The translations under genes and the position numbers were made by a program. Source: Streptomyces taklimakanensis (GTDB lineage: Bacteria; Actinomycetota; Actinomycetes; Streptomycetales; Streptomycetaceae). Taken from it: 64,000 nt of DNA. Of the stretch, positions 39,826 to 48,116 are shown one piece after another (the first letter of the stretch is position 1; each line of letters begins with the position of its first letter). The notes beneath the pieces are model-generated. The model was not told the origin of the DNA and did not search any database. It was given only the letters and a program-made list of their open reading frames with translations. The stretch covers positions 3,598,001-3,662,000 of the forward strand of contig NZ_WIXO01000001.1 in the NCBI RefSeq assembly GCF_009709575.1, given 5' to 3'.

Positions 39826-41526
39826 ATGACCTACGAGGACCGGGGGCGCGAGCCCACCAGCTACGACCTGCAACCGCCCGTGGCCCCGGGACGGCCGGCC
39901 GGCGGCCCCGGTGCCGTCGGCGACCGACACGACGCCCCCACGCGGACGGTCTCGGGGCACCCCGAGCCCTCCGGACCCCCGACCGCCCCCGGACGGCCCG
40001 CGCCGTCCGGACGGCCCCCGCGTCCGGCACCGCCGACGGGCCACGCCGACCCCGGGCAGCGCCCCGCCGGCCCGGACGGGGAACGGGTCGTCGGCGGACG
40101 CTACCGGCTGGTCTCACGGCTCGGCCACGGGGGCATGGGCACCGTCTGGCTCGCCCACGACGAGGTCGTGGGGCGCGACGTGGCCGTCAAGGAGCCGCGC
40201 CTGCCCGACCACCTCACCGAGGCCGAGCGGCAGACGGCCTACCAGCGGATGCGCCGTGAGGCCCGCGCCGCCGCCGGCATCGACCACCCGTCCGTCGTCA
40301 CCGTCCACGACGTGGTGGTCGAGGACGGCCGCCCCTGGATCGTGATGGAGCTGGTCCGCGGCCGTTCCCTGGCCGACGTGCTCTCCGAGGGCACCGTCGA
40401 GCCGAAGGAGGCGGCCCGCGTCGGGCTGGCCGTCCTGGGGGCGCTGGCCTCCGCGCACGAGGCGGGCGTGCTCCACCGGGACGTCAAGCCCGACAACGTC
40501 CTGCTGGGGCAGCACGGGAGGGTGGTCCTCACCGACTTCGGCATCGCCCAGGTCGAGGGCGAACGGAAGCTCACCGAGACGGGTGCCTTCGTCGGCTCGC
40601 CCGAGTACATCGCGCCCGAGCGCGTCCTGGGCCGGCGGGCGGGGCCGGAGTCCGACCTGTGGTCGCTGGGCGTGGTGCTGTACGCGGCGGTGGAGGGCAT
40701 GTCGCCGTTCCGTCGCTCCACCGCCCCCGCCACGCTCCAGGCCGTCCTCTCCGCCGAGCCGCAGGTCCCGGCCCGCGCGAGCGGCGCCCTGGGCGCGCTG
40801 ATCATGCGGTTGTTGCGCAAGGACCCGGCCGCCCGCCCGGACGCCGGCGAGGTGCGCCAGGACCTGGAGAGTGTCGCCCGTCCGCACCGTCCGTCGGCAG
40901 CGGCCCGGGCGCCGGGCGGCGGTCGGCTGCGCGGGGTGGGTCGGGCGCTGCGCACCAGCCGCTCGGCGCAGGCGGGCACGGGCGGTGCCGTCGCGGTGGT
41001 CCTGGCGGTGGTGCTGGCGCTGCTGTGGCCCGTCGACGACGGGCTGCCGGACGGCTGGCGGACGTACGACGAGACGAGGCTGGTGGGCGCGTCGCTGGCG
41101 GCGCCGTCGGACTACACGCGCTCGGTGAACGACAACCGGGTGACGCTGACCTCGCCGGACAAGACCTTCGTCGTCTGGATCCAGCGGGAGAGGGACAACT
41201 GGGCCAGCCCGTTGGGCGAGGCCAACGAGCAGTTGGAGTTCTACCGGGACAAGCCGTACGACAGCGACATGGAGGAGGTCGAGGGCCGGGTCGTGGAGAA
41301 GGAGTACCGGGGCCGGCCGCGGGCCGCGGAGCTGTCGGTGACGTACCGGCCCAGGAACGACGAGGAGGCCGCCCGGCTCCGGCGCCGGGAGTTCCACTAC
41401 GTCAGCCCCGAGGCCGTGAGCTGGCGCCTGGTGGTGCAGATGCCCGCGGCGGGGCAGAGCGGGAGGACGGGCGAGGAGATGTACGAGCGGATCGTGGCGC
41501 ACCTGGAGCTCGACCGGGGGGAGTGA
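39826..41526 (+). CDS. Transmembrane Ser/Thr protein kinase
   Basis: A 566-residue kinase. The N-terminal ~85 residues are Pro-rich and probably disordered. The kinase domain then shows GHGGMGTVWLA, VAVKEPRL, HRDVKPDNVLL, LTDFGIAQ and IAPERVLG, all intact. One membrane helix (GAVAVVLAVVLALLWPV) precedes an extracellular domain (LVGASLAAPSDYTRSVNDN... VEGRVVEKEYRGRPRAAEL) of the same general type as in the two upstream genes. The three genes are close and co-oriented, indicating duplication and probably linked signalling at the membrane. Confidence 0.92.
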   Translation: MTYEDRGREPTSYDLQPPVAPGRPAGGPGAVGDRHDAPTRTVSGHPEPSGPPTAPGRPAPSGRPPRPAPPTGHADPGQRPAGPDGERVVGGRYRLVSRLGHGGMGTVWLAHDEVVGRDVAVKEPRLPDHLTEAERQTAYQRMRREARAAAGIDHPSVVTVHDVVVEDGRPWIVMELVRGRSLADVLSEGTVEPKEAARVGLAVLGALASAHEAGVLHRDVKPDNVLLGQHGRVVLTDFGIAQVEGERKLTETGAFVGSPEYIAPERVLGRRAGPESDLWSLGVVLYAAVEGMSPFRRSTAPATLQAVLSAEPQVPARASGALGALIMRLLRKDPAARPDAGEVRQDLESVARPHRPSAAARAPGGGRLRGVGRALRTSRSAQAGTGGAVAVVLAVVLALLWPVDDGLPDGWRTYDETRLVGASLAAPSDYTRSVNDNRVTLTSPDKTFVVWIQRERDNWASPLGEANEQLEFYRDKPYDSDMEEVEGRVVEKEYRGRPRAAELSVTYRPRNDEEAARLRRREFHYVSPEAVSWRLVVQMPAAGQSGRTGEEMYERIVAHLELDRGE

Positions 41527-41568
41527 CCGGCGCCCGACCCCGCGCCGGCGGCGCCCGCCCACATACGC

Positions 41569-41584
41569 GCCAGTGATCACTGGC
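41569..41584. promoter_or_regulatory. Perfect 16-bp palindrome before the semialdehyde dehydrogenase gene
   Basis: GCCAGTGATCACTGGC is fully self-complementary and lies 65 bases before the ATG at 41650, where an operator would be expected. The regulator is unknown. Confidence 0.45.
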
Positions 41585-41649
41585 AGGTTGCGTGAAAAGT
41601 GGTTACCGATGGGTACCCAGCGCGTTTCCCACGGCTTACGCTCCGCCCT

Positions 41650-43350
41650 ATGACGGATTCGCCAGCCACCGCCGCCGCCGGGCCGGACCGGACGGGCCGG
41701 CCGCCTCGCACCGAACCCGCGGAGCCCGCCGGAGCCCCCGGGGCCGGGCCCGCGGCACCCACGACGGTCGACAACCCGGTCGCCGCCACCCCCGCCGGCG
41801 CGCGCGCCGCCGCGGACGTGGTGACCGACGAGCTGGTCGCCCGACTGACGCGGGACGTCGCCGGCAGCGGTGCCACCGCCTGCCACACCCCGTTCACCGG
41901 GGAGCGACTGGCCGCCCTGCCGGAGTCCTCGCCGGCGGACGTCGCCGAGGCGTTCGCCCGCGCCCGCGCGGCACAGCGGGCCTGGGCCGCCCGTCCCGTG
42001 CGGGAGCGCGCGGCCGTCCTGCTGCGCTTCCACGACCTGCTGCTGCGCCGCCAGTCCGAGGTGCTGGACCTGGTCCAGTTGGAGACCGGCAAGGCCCGGC
42101 TGCACGCGCACGAGGAGGTCCAGGCGGTCGCCGTCGCCGCCCGGCACTACGGCCGGAAGGCCGCCGCCTACCTGCGCGCCCGACGCCACACGGGAGCCAT
42201 CCCCGTCCTGACCCGGGTGCGCGAACTGCGCGTGCCGCGCGGCGTGGTCGGGCAGATCGCGCCCTGGAACTACCCGCTGGAGCTGTCCGTCGGCGACGCC
42301 CTGCCCGCCTTCGCCGCGGGCAACGCCGTGGTGATGAAGCCCGACACCGAGACCGCGCTGACCGCCCTGTGGGCGCGCGACGTGCTGGTGGAGGCGGGGC
42401 TGCCCGCCGACGTCTGGCAGATCGTCATCGGCGAGGGACCGGTCGTCGGCCCGGCGGTCGTCGACCACGCCGACTACGTCTCCTTCACCGGCTCCACCCG
42501 CACCGGCCGCGAGGTCGCCCAGCGCGCCGCGTTCCGCCTGGTCGGCTGCTCGCTGGAACTGGGCGGCAAGAACGCCATGCTCGTCCTGGAGGACGCCGAC
42601 CTGGAGCGGGCGGTGGACGGCGCCGTGCGCGGGGCGTTCTCCTCGGCCGGCCAGTTGTGCATCTCCATCGAACGGCTCTACGTCCACGCCTCGATCGCCG
42701 ACGCCTTCACCGAGCGCTTCGTCGCCCGCGCCCGTGCCCTGCGCCTGGGAACCGCGCTCGCCTACGGCGCCGACCTGGGCTCGTTGGTCTCCGAGCGCCA
42801 GTTGGAGACCGTCATCCGGCACGTGGCGGACGCGGTCGCCAAGGGCGCGAAGGTGCTGACGGGCGGCCGGCCGCGCCCGGACGTCGGCCCGCTGTTCCAC
42901 GAGCCGACCATCCTGGAGGGCGTCACCTCCTCGATGGCCGTCTGCGCCGAGGAGACCTTCGGTCCCGTCGTCGCGATCCACCGCTTCACCGACGAGGACG
43001 AGGCCGTCGAGCTGGCCAACGCCACGCCCTACGGACTCAACGCCAGCGTCTGGACGAGGAACGCCCGGCGGGGGCGCGCGATCGCCGCCCGGCTGCGCAC
43101 CGGCACGGTCAACGTCAACGAGGGCTACGCCGCCGCGTACGGCAGCGTCCAGGCGCCGATGGGCGGCATGGGCGACTCCGGGGTGGGGCGCCGCCACGGC
43201 TCGGAGGGCATCCTCAAGTACACCGAGGCCCAGACCATCGCCCACCAGCGCCTGATGCCCATGGCGCCGTCGTTCGGCATGGACGACGAGCGGTACGCGG
43301 CGTTCATGAACCTCTCGCTGCGCGCGCTGAAGGCGTTCCGTTTCCGCTGA
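41650..43350 (+). CDS. Succinate-semialdehyde dehydrogenase (NADP+)
   Basis: An aldehyde dehydrogenase of 566 residues, oxidising succinate semialdehyde to succinate in GABA/4-aminobutyrate catabolism (family inference). The N-terminal ~60 residues are Ala/Pro rich. The substrate motif VGQIAPWNYPLELS, the general base in SLELGGKNAMLV and the nucleophile in SAGQLCISIERL are present, as is ETFGPVVAIHRF. The architecture matches the actinobacterial GabD2 type. The ATG at 41650 was chosen because upstream starts in frame extend into the promoter. The GMC oxidoreductase follows. Confidence 0.9.
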   Translation: MTDSPATAAAGPDRTGRPPRTEPAEPAGAPGAGPAAPTTVDNPVAATPAGARAAADVVTDELVARLTRDVAGSGATACHTPFTGERLAALPESSPADVAEAFARARAAQRAWAARPVRERAAVLLRFHDLLLRRQSEVLDLVQLETGKARLHAHEEVQAVAVAARHYGRKAAAYLRARRHTGAIPVLTRVRELRVPRGVVGQIAPWNYPLELSVGDALPAFAAGNAVVMKPDTETALTALWARDVLVEAGLPADVWQIVIGEGPVVGPAVVDHADYVSFTGSTRTGREVAQRAAFRLVGCSLELGGKNAMLVLEDADLERAVDGAVRGAFSSAGQLCISIERLYVHASIADAFTERFVARARALRLGTALAYGADLGSLVSERQLETVIRHVADAVAKGAKVLTGGRPRPDVGPLFHEPTILEGVTSSMAVCAEETFGPVVAIHRFTDEDEAVELANATPYGLNASVWTRNARRGRAIAARLRTGTVNVNEGYAAAYGSVQAPMGGMGDSGVGRRHGSEGILKYTEAQTIAHQRLMPMAPSFGMDDERYAAFMNLSLRALKAFRFR

Positions 43351-43392
43351 CCCCCTTTCCGCCGCCCCCTTTCCGCCGCCCCCTTTCCGCCG
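43351..43392 (+). repeat. Three perfect tandem 14-mers
   Basis: The unit CCCCCTTTCCGCCG occurs three times head to tail directly after the dehydrogenase stop codon. The end of the coding sequence (CGTTTCCGCTG) is similar, suggesting slippage duplication. It is probably non-functional. Confidence 0.9.
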
Positions 43393-43473
43393 ACGCCACC
43401 ACCCGTCAGAGCCCGTCCGCGGCTTCCTCCCTTCCCCGCCACACGAACGAGTCGCACCGCCGGAGGTACCCCC

Positions 43474-45330
43474 GTGTCCCGTCCCCAGGACAGAGCAACG
43501 GAAAAGCAGTCGGAGTCGGCGTACGACTACGACGTGATCGTCGTCGGCTCCGGCTTCGGCGGCTCGGTGTCGGCGCTGCGGCTGACCGAGAAGGGCTACC
43601 GCGTCGGCGTGCTGGAGGCCGGTCGCCGCTTCACCCGCCAGACGCTGCCGAAGACCTCCTGGGACCTGCGGAACTACCTGTGGGCCCCGGCGCTGGGCCT
43701 GTACGGCATCCAGCGCATCCACCTGATGGACAAGGTGATGATCCTGGCCGGCGCCGGGGTGGGCGGCGGGTCGTTGAACTACGCCAACACCCTCTACGTG
43801 CCGCCGCCCGCCTTCTTCACCGACCGCCAGTGGGGCCACATCACCGACTGGCAGGAGGAGCTGGCCCCCTACTACGACCAGGCCACACGCATGCTGGGGG
43901 TGCGGCTCAACCCGACCACGACCCCCTCCGACGTCCATCTGAGGGCCGCCGCCGAGAAGATGGGCGTGGGCGACACCTTCCACCTCGCCCCCGTCGGCGT
44001 CTTCTTCGGCGACGGCGAGGACGCCGGGGGGAAGGCGCGGGCCGAACCGGGCGAGGAGGTCCCCGACCCCTACTTCGGCGGCGCGGGCCCCTCCCGCCGC
44101 GCCTGCACCGAGTGCGGCGAGTGCATGACCGGCTGCCGGCACGGCGCCAAGAACTCCCTCACCGAGAACTACCTGTACCTGGCGGAGAAGGCCGGTGCGA
44201 CCATCCATCCGATGACCACCGTCACCGAGATCGCCGAGGACGGCGAGGGCGGCTTCACCGTCACCACCGTGCCGACCGCCCGACGCCGTCGGGGCGGGCG
44301 GACGGTGCTCCGTTGCGAGCGGGTCGTCGTCGCCGCCGGCACCTACGGCACCCAGACCCTGCTGCACCGGATGCGCGACACCGGCGTGCTGCCGCGGATC
44401 TCCCCGAAGCTGGGCGAGTTGACCCGCACCAACTCCGAGGCCCTGGTGGGATCGTTGACCACCGAGCGCCGCTACCGGAAGAAGTACGGGCCCGACGCGA
44501 CGTTGGACTTCACCAGGGGCGTGGCCATCACCTCGTCCATCCACCCGAACGAGAACACCCACATCGAGCCGGTGCGCTACGGCAAGGGCTCCAACGCGAT
44601 GGGCATGCTGTCCGTCATCCAGGTGCCGCACGGCGGACGCCTGCCCAAGCCGCTGGCCCTCGTCGCACAGTGCCTGCGCCACCCGGTGCAGACACTGCGG
44701 GCGCTCTCCAACCGCCGGTGGTCGGAGCGGACGATCATCGGCCTGGTGATGCAGACGCTGGACAACTCCCTGACCACCTACCGCAGGACCAGGGGGCCGG
44801 GGAAGGGCCTGCTCACCGCCCGGCAGGGGCACGGCGCGCCCAACCCCGACCACATCCCCGAAGGGGCCGAGGCCGCGCGGCTCGTCGCCGAGGACATCAA
44901 CGGTTTCCCGGGGACGAACGTCGGGGAGCTGATGGGCACCCCGCTCACCGCGCACTTCCTGGGCGGCTGCCCCATCGGGGCGTCCGCCGAGGAGGGCGTC
45001 ATCGACCCCTACCACCGGCTCTACGGCCACCCCGGCATCTCGGTGGTGGACGGCGCCGCCGTCTCCGCCAACCTCGGCGTCAACCCGTCCCTGACCATCA
45101 CCGCCCAGGCCGAGCGGGCCATGTCCCTGTGGCCCAACAAGGGCGAGCCCGACCCCCGCCCCGCGCAGGGCACGGGCTACGTACGGGTGCCCGTCGTCGC
45201 GCCGCGCCGCCCGGCGGTGCCCGAGGAGGCGTTCGCCGCGCTGCGGCTGCCGCTGCTGCCCGTTCCGGCGGTGCCGCCGAGGAAGGCGGAGCCGGCCGGG
45301 GCCGGGGAGGCGGAGCCGGCCGGGACGTGA
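43474..45330 (+). CDS. GMC-family FAD oxidoreductase (cholesterol oxidase-like)
   Basis: A 618-residue FAD-dependent oxidoreductase. The dinucleotide motif is VIVVGSGFGGSVSALRL, followed by GVGGGSLNYANTLYVPP. A four-Cys cluster RRACTECGECMTGCRHGAK lies at about residues 208-226; it could hold an iron-sulphur cluster. The C-terminal GMC half contains the conserved FLGGCPIGASAEEG and NPSLTITAQAERAM. A related family of sterol/long-chain alcohol oxidases is found in Actinobacteria. A GTG start with GGAGGT upstream is used. It sits 123 bases after the semialdehyde dehydrogenase. The substrate is unknown. Confidence 0.88.
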   Translation: MSRPQDRATEKQSESAYDYDVIVVGSGFGGSVSALRLTEKGYRVGVLEAGRRFTRQTLPKTSWDLRNYLWAPALGLYGIQRIHLMDKVMILAGAGVGGGSLNYANTLYVPPPAFFTDRQWGHITDWQEELAPYYDQATRMLGVRLNPTTTPSDVHLRAAAEKMGVGDTFHLAPVGVFFGDGEDAGGKARAEPGEEVPDPYFGGAGPSRRACTECGECMTGCRHGAKNSLTENYLYLAEKAGATIHPMTTVTEIAEDGEGGFTVTTVPTARRRRGGRTVLRCERVVVAAGTYGTQTLLHRMRDTGVLPRISPKLGELTRTNSEALVGSLTTERRYRKKYGPDATLDFTRGVAITSSIHPNENTHIEPVRYGKGSNAMGMLSVIQVPHGGRLPKPLALVAQCLRHPVQTLRALSNRRWSERTIIGLVMQTLDNSLTTYRRTRGPGKGLLTARQGHGAPNPDHIPEGAEAARLVAEDINGFPGTNVGELMGTPLTAHFLGGCPIGASAEEGVIDPYHRLYGHPGISVVDGAAVSANLGVNPSLTITAQAERAMSLWPNKGEPDPRPAQGTGYVRVPVVAPRRPAVPEEAFAALRLPLLPVPAVPPRKAEPAGAGEAEPAGT

Positions 45331-45375
45331 ACCGCGTCCGTCCGGACGCGGCGGAGGAGCGGGACGGGCGCGCCG

Positions 45376-46575
45376 TCACACGGTGGCGGAGGTGCCCGTC
45401 CCGGATCCGCCCCGGCGCCGCACGCCGTACACGGCGCCGGCGCCCAGCGCCACGGCCGCGGCGCCCGTGAGGGCGAGCACCGGCAGCGCGGGGGACGAAC
45501 CCGTCTCGGCGAGCTCGCCCTCGAACTCCAGGGCCGCGTCCCGCTCCTCGACGTGCACGGGCCTGACCGGCAGCTTCCGCTCGCCGCGGGTCTGCGGTCC
45601 GGCGGCGTTGCCGCTGGGTTTCCGGCCGGCCGGAACGATCTCGAAGGAGTAGACGTCGCCGATCGGGCCCTGGGAACAGGTCTCGTCGTCCTCGTTGAGG
45701 TAGAAGGCGTAGCCCATCACGATGCCGATCGAGCCGGGGGCGTCGGCGTCGGCCCGCAGCCGCAGCCGGAGGGTGACGGTCTCCCCGGCCCCGATCGAGC
45801 CGTGTCCGACGAAGCCGTATCCGGGGGTGAGGAAGTCCTCGACGGGGACGTCCCGCCACCGGCCGGTGGCGTCCTCGACCTGGAGGGACAGATGGGGGGT
45901 CGCGTCGCCGGCGTCGGACTCGGCGTGCAGGAAGACGTGCGCCTGGGCGAAGGCGCGGTCGGTGTCCGAGCCGTTCCGCACGCTCAGCGAGAAGGGCTGC
46001 CAACCGCTGCCCGCGGCGATCTGCTCGGGCAGGCCGTCGACGGAGGAGGCGAAGTCCGGGTCCTCGCCGGTGATCTCGCACTCCTCGACCGGCCACAGGC
46101 CGTCCTCGGGCTCCTCCTCGCCGGGTTCCTCCGGCTCCTCCCCGCCGGGCTCCCCGGGCTCTCCGGACTCCTCGGGCTCTCCGGACTCCTCGGGCTCTCC
46201 GGACTCCTCGGGCTCCCCGAACTCCTCACCGTCCCGGTCCTTCGGCGCGTCGGCACCCGGGCCCTCGGTCTCCCGCTCGCCCGGAACCTCGGGCCCGGAG
46301 CCGCCGGGGTCGACGGGACCGTCCGGCCCGGCCCCGGACGGCGTCCCGGTCGGCGTTTCGGCCGGTGTTTCGGTCGGCGTCTCGGGTTCCGTGCCGCCGG
46401 GCTCTCCGGAGGCGTCCCGCCCACCGGTGTCCGGCTCGCCGGTGGGTGCGTCCAGGGTGGGGGCGGGGCTCCGGTCCGCGCCGCCGTCGGCGTGCGCCGC
46501 GGGGGTCGCCATCAGGACGGCGGGAGCGATGACGGCCGTGGTGGCGGCGGCCGCGAGGGCGCGACGAAGCTTCAC
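45376..46575 (-). CDS. Sortase-anchored (LAETG) surface protein
   Basis: A 399-residue exported protein. The signal peptide (KLRRALAAAATTAVIAPAVL, cleavage at AHA near residue 28) begins at the GTG at 46575, which has GAGGT 5 bases upstream. A long Pro/Glu/Gly/Thr stalk, including three EESGEP units, leads to a beta-rich domain (WQPFSLSVRNGSDTDRAF and GETVTLRLRLRADADAP). The C-terminus has the sorting signal LAETG, a hydrophobic helix and the basic tail RRRGG, so a class E/LAXTG-type sortase should attach it to peptidoglycan. The ligand is unknown. It is convergent with the GMC gene. Confidence 0.9.
   Translation of the reverse strand: MKLRRALAAAATTAVIAPAVLMATPAAHADGGADRSPAPTLDAPTGEPDTGGRDASGEPGGTEPETPTETPAETPTGTPSGAGPDGPVDPGGSGPEVPGERETEGPGADAPKDRDGEEFGEPEESGEPEESGEPEESGEPGEPGGEEPEEPGEEEPEDGLWPVEECEITGEDPDFASSVDGLPEQIAAGSGWQPFSLSVRNGSDTDRAFAQAHVFLHAESDAGDATPHLSLQVEDATGRWRDVPVEDFLTPGYGFVGHGSIGAGETVTLRLRLRADADAPGSIGIVMGYAFYLNEDDETCSQGPIGDVYSFEIVPAGRKPSGNAAGPQTRGERKLPVRPVHVEERDAALEFEGELAETGSSPALPVLALTGAAAVALGAGAVYGVRRRGGSGTGTSATV
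46163..46216 (-). repeat. Three 18-bp tandem repeats in the surface-protein stalk
   Basis: Three copies of an 18-base unit (CCGGACTCCTCGGGCTCT on the + strand, the last with one change) encode the repeated EESGEP. It is a likely site of stalk-length variation by slippage. Confidence 0.85.
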
Positions 46576-47434
46576 GGTTGACCTCAAGTGGTGTGAGGCG
46601 ACAGGGAGGCGGAGGGCCCTCGCACACCGGACGCGTCGGGCCAGCATCAGAGTAGAGGCGGAGCGGGACCTTCCGCGGGAGTGTTCCCGAGTGCCCGCCC
46701 GTGCCCCCGACCGGATCGGCGCGTCATAACGGACGGAAGCGAGCAGTTGCCCACGCTCGCCCGGGTTTCGGTGTGGCCCATATCACCAAGCCGCGTCGTC
46801 GAGGGGCCTCCGTCCGGGCGGGCACGCGGCCGAGCGCCGGAGGGGAAGGGCCCCGGGCGCCGGCTGGGTGGGGTGGCCGGTGCCCGGGGCCCTCGGGCCA
46901 GCGTCGGCGTCAGGGCTTCGCCAACGCTGAGGCGGCGCCGGGGGAACGCCGCGGGGGATGGTCCCTCTCGTCGTGGGTCCGGGTGCGGGACCCACTTCGC
47001 ATCGTCGTGGAACGGCCGCCACCGCGCAACCGTTCCGACCCGAACCGGTCGCCCTCTCCCCAAGCTGTCCGGAACCGGTTCACTTCCTGTTCGAGCGGGT
47101 GGGGCCGGAAGCCGGAAGCCGGAAGCCGGTGGGAGGAGGGGGGAGCGGTCGGTCCACGGCGTCCCGCGGACCGACCGCCGATGTCGTGACCGGGCTGCTG
47201 TCCCCTGCCGTCCGGTCACCGCGCCGGAGCGAGGTCCCACGACGTCCGGTCCTCACCTCCCGAGGGAGGACGACGTCTCATCGCTCCGGCACTCTCCCCA
47301 CGGCCTCCGGGCGCCCGGTCGGCTCTGGGGTCGTCCGGTCCAACGAGGGCTCCGCGCGGCGGTAACGTGCCGTACGGGTGATGACGGTCCGTGACGCCCG
47401 GCCGGTGTGGCGGAGGACCGGCCCGACGGCACGG
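46576..47434. other. Gene-free 859-base region with one strong hairpin
   Basis: No open frame here has Streptomyces-like codon use with a ribosome site on either strand. The region contains a strong hairpin at 46848-46892, several near-palindromic GAACCGG/CCGGTTC pieces around 47,030-47,085, and three AAGCCGG copies near 47,110. It could hold promoters for the surface-protein gene or a non-coding RNA. Confidence 0.5.
46848..46892 (+). ncRNA. Strong hairpin in gene-free region (possible RNA or terminator)
   Basis: GGGCCCCGGGCGCCGG at 46848-46863 pairs with CCGGTGCCCGGGGCCC at 46877-46892 around a 13-base loop, with a single G-U pair that only works on the + strand transcript. No adjacent + strand gene needs a terminator, so it may belong to an unannotated RNA. 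Confidence 0.3.
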
Positions 47435-47791
47435 TCACACGCGGCCGCGGCAGAGCTCCAGCAGGGTCATGGCCAGGGAGGTGCCCGGCCTGCCCAGCCG
47501 CTCGCGGTAGTGGGTGAGGACCTCCATCTCGCGGGAGAGGTTCACGCGGCGCCCGCCCGCCTCGATCCGGGTCCGTTGGATGCGGGCGGAGACCTCCACA
47601 CGTTCCCGGATCAGCTCGATGATCCGGCGGTCCAGGTCGTCGATCCGGTCGCGGTCCCCGGCGATCCGCTCCTCGGGACCGGCGGCGTCGACGCCGGGGT
47701 CCGGGCGCGCGCCCCGATCCGCCGCGGCCGTGGTGGTGGCCGCGGTGGTGGGGGTGGTGGCGGTGGTGGTGACGGTTGTCGTGGTGGTCAT
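47435..47791 (-). CDS. Chorismate mutase
   Basis: Chorismate mutase (AroQ class, all-helical) makes prephenate for Phe and Tyr. The 118-residue protein has a low-complexity Thr/Ala N-terminus (about 40 residues) and the family pattern ERIAGDRDRIDDLDRRIIEL, RVEVSARIQRTRIEAG and NLSREMEVLTHYRERLG, with the Arg/Lys/Glu positions expected in helix H1 and the active site. GGAGGGA lies 10 bases before the ATG at 47791. Upstream sit a short peptide rich in aromatic codons and an attenuator hairpin, so expression should respond to aromatic amino acid supply. Confidence 0.9.
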   Translation of the reverse strand: MTTTTTVTTTATTPTTAATTTAAADRGARPDPGVDAAGPEERIAGDRDRIDDLDRRIIELIRERVEVSARIQRTRIEAGGRRVNLSREMEVLTHYRERLGRPGTSLAMTLLELCRGRV

Positions 47792-47859
47792 GGCCTTGAC
47801 GTCCCTCCGGGGATCGCGCGCCGCGGACCGGCCGGTGCCCGGGGACGGAGCGAACGACA

Positions 47860-47890
47860 GGCGCCCCGGGCCTGACCGGCCCGGGGCGCC
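47860..47890 (-). terminator. Attenuator hairpin of the chorismate mutase gene
   Basis: GGCGCCCCGGGCC at 47860-47872 and its complement at 47878-47890 form a perfect 13-bp stem with a 5-base loop, between the leader peptide and the chorismate mutase start. On the minus strand TGTCGTTCG follows. The 10 bases at 47875-47884 can instead pair perfectly with 47941-47950 inside the leader reading frame, which would prevent this hairpin; this is the mutually exclusive pairing of a classical attenuator. Confidence 0.8.
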
Positions 47891-47905
47891 TGGGTGAGTC
47901 GCTCG

Positions 47906-47986
47906 TCAGTGCGTGCGCGCAGCGACACCATGGCAGCCGGCCGGGCCGGTGCCATAGGTAAACCAGAACTGGGTCTGCGCGAACAT
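47906..47986 (-). CDS. Leader peptide for attenuation of chorismate mutase
   Basis: A 26-residue peptide starting MFAQTQFWFTYGTGPAG, with Phe-Trp-Phe-Thr-Tyr codons in a cluster. It ends 114 bases before the chorismate mutase start and just before a 13-bp hairpin. The base segment right after the aromatic codons (47941-47950) is complementary to part of that hairpin. Ribosome stalling at Phe/Trp codons when aromatic tRNAs are uncharged would free it to form an antiterminator. The ribosome site is weak; a GTG six bases upstream could also start it. Confidence 0.78.
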   Translation of the reverse strand: MFAQTQFWFTYGTGPAGCHGVAARTH

Positions 47987-48116
47987 GCGCACCAGTATGC
48001 CCCGGGCCGTCCGCCGCGGCCGGCGCGGGCCGGATCGTGAGACGGCCGGGCGTTCGGGACGCCCCCGGTAGACTGGAGGTTCCCAGCCAGATCCCCGCCG
48101 AAAGGCAGCCTGCCCC

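Noticed and set aside
40114..45030. A 1,638-codon minus-strand frame opposite the kinase, dehydrogenase and oxidoreductase genes
   Set aside because: It spans three well-supported + strand genes and their gaps and shows no protein family features.
41650..45330. Secondary-metabolite cluster around the dehydrogenase and GMC oxidoreductase
   Set aside because: No synthase, carrier protein, transporter or pathway regulator is nearby; the genes lie in a core-like context before guaA.
47987..48116. Purine riboswitch before guaA
   Set aside because: The guaA start lies close to the divergent leader-peptide region, and I see no conserved purine aptamer pattern in the short gap.
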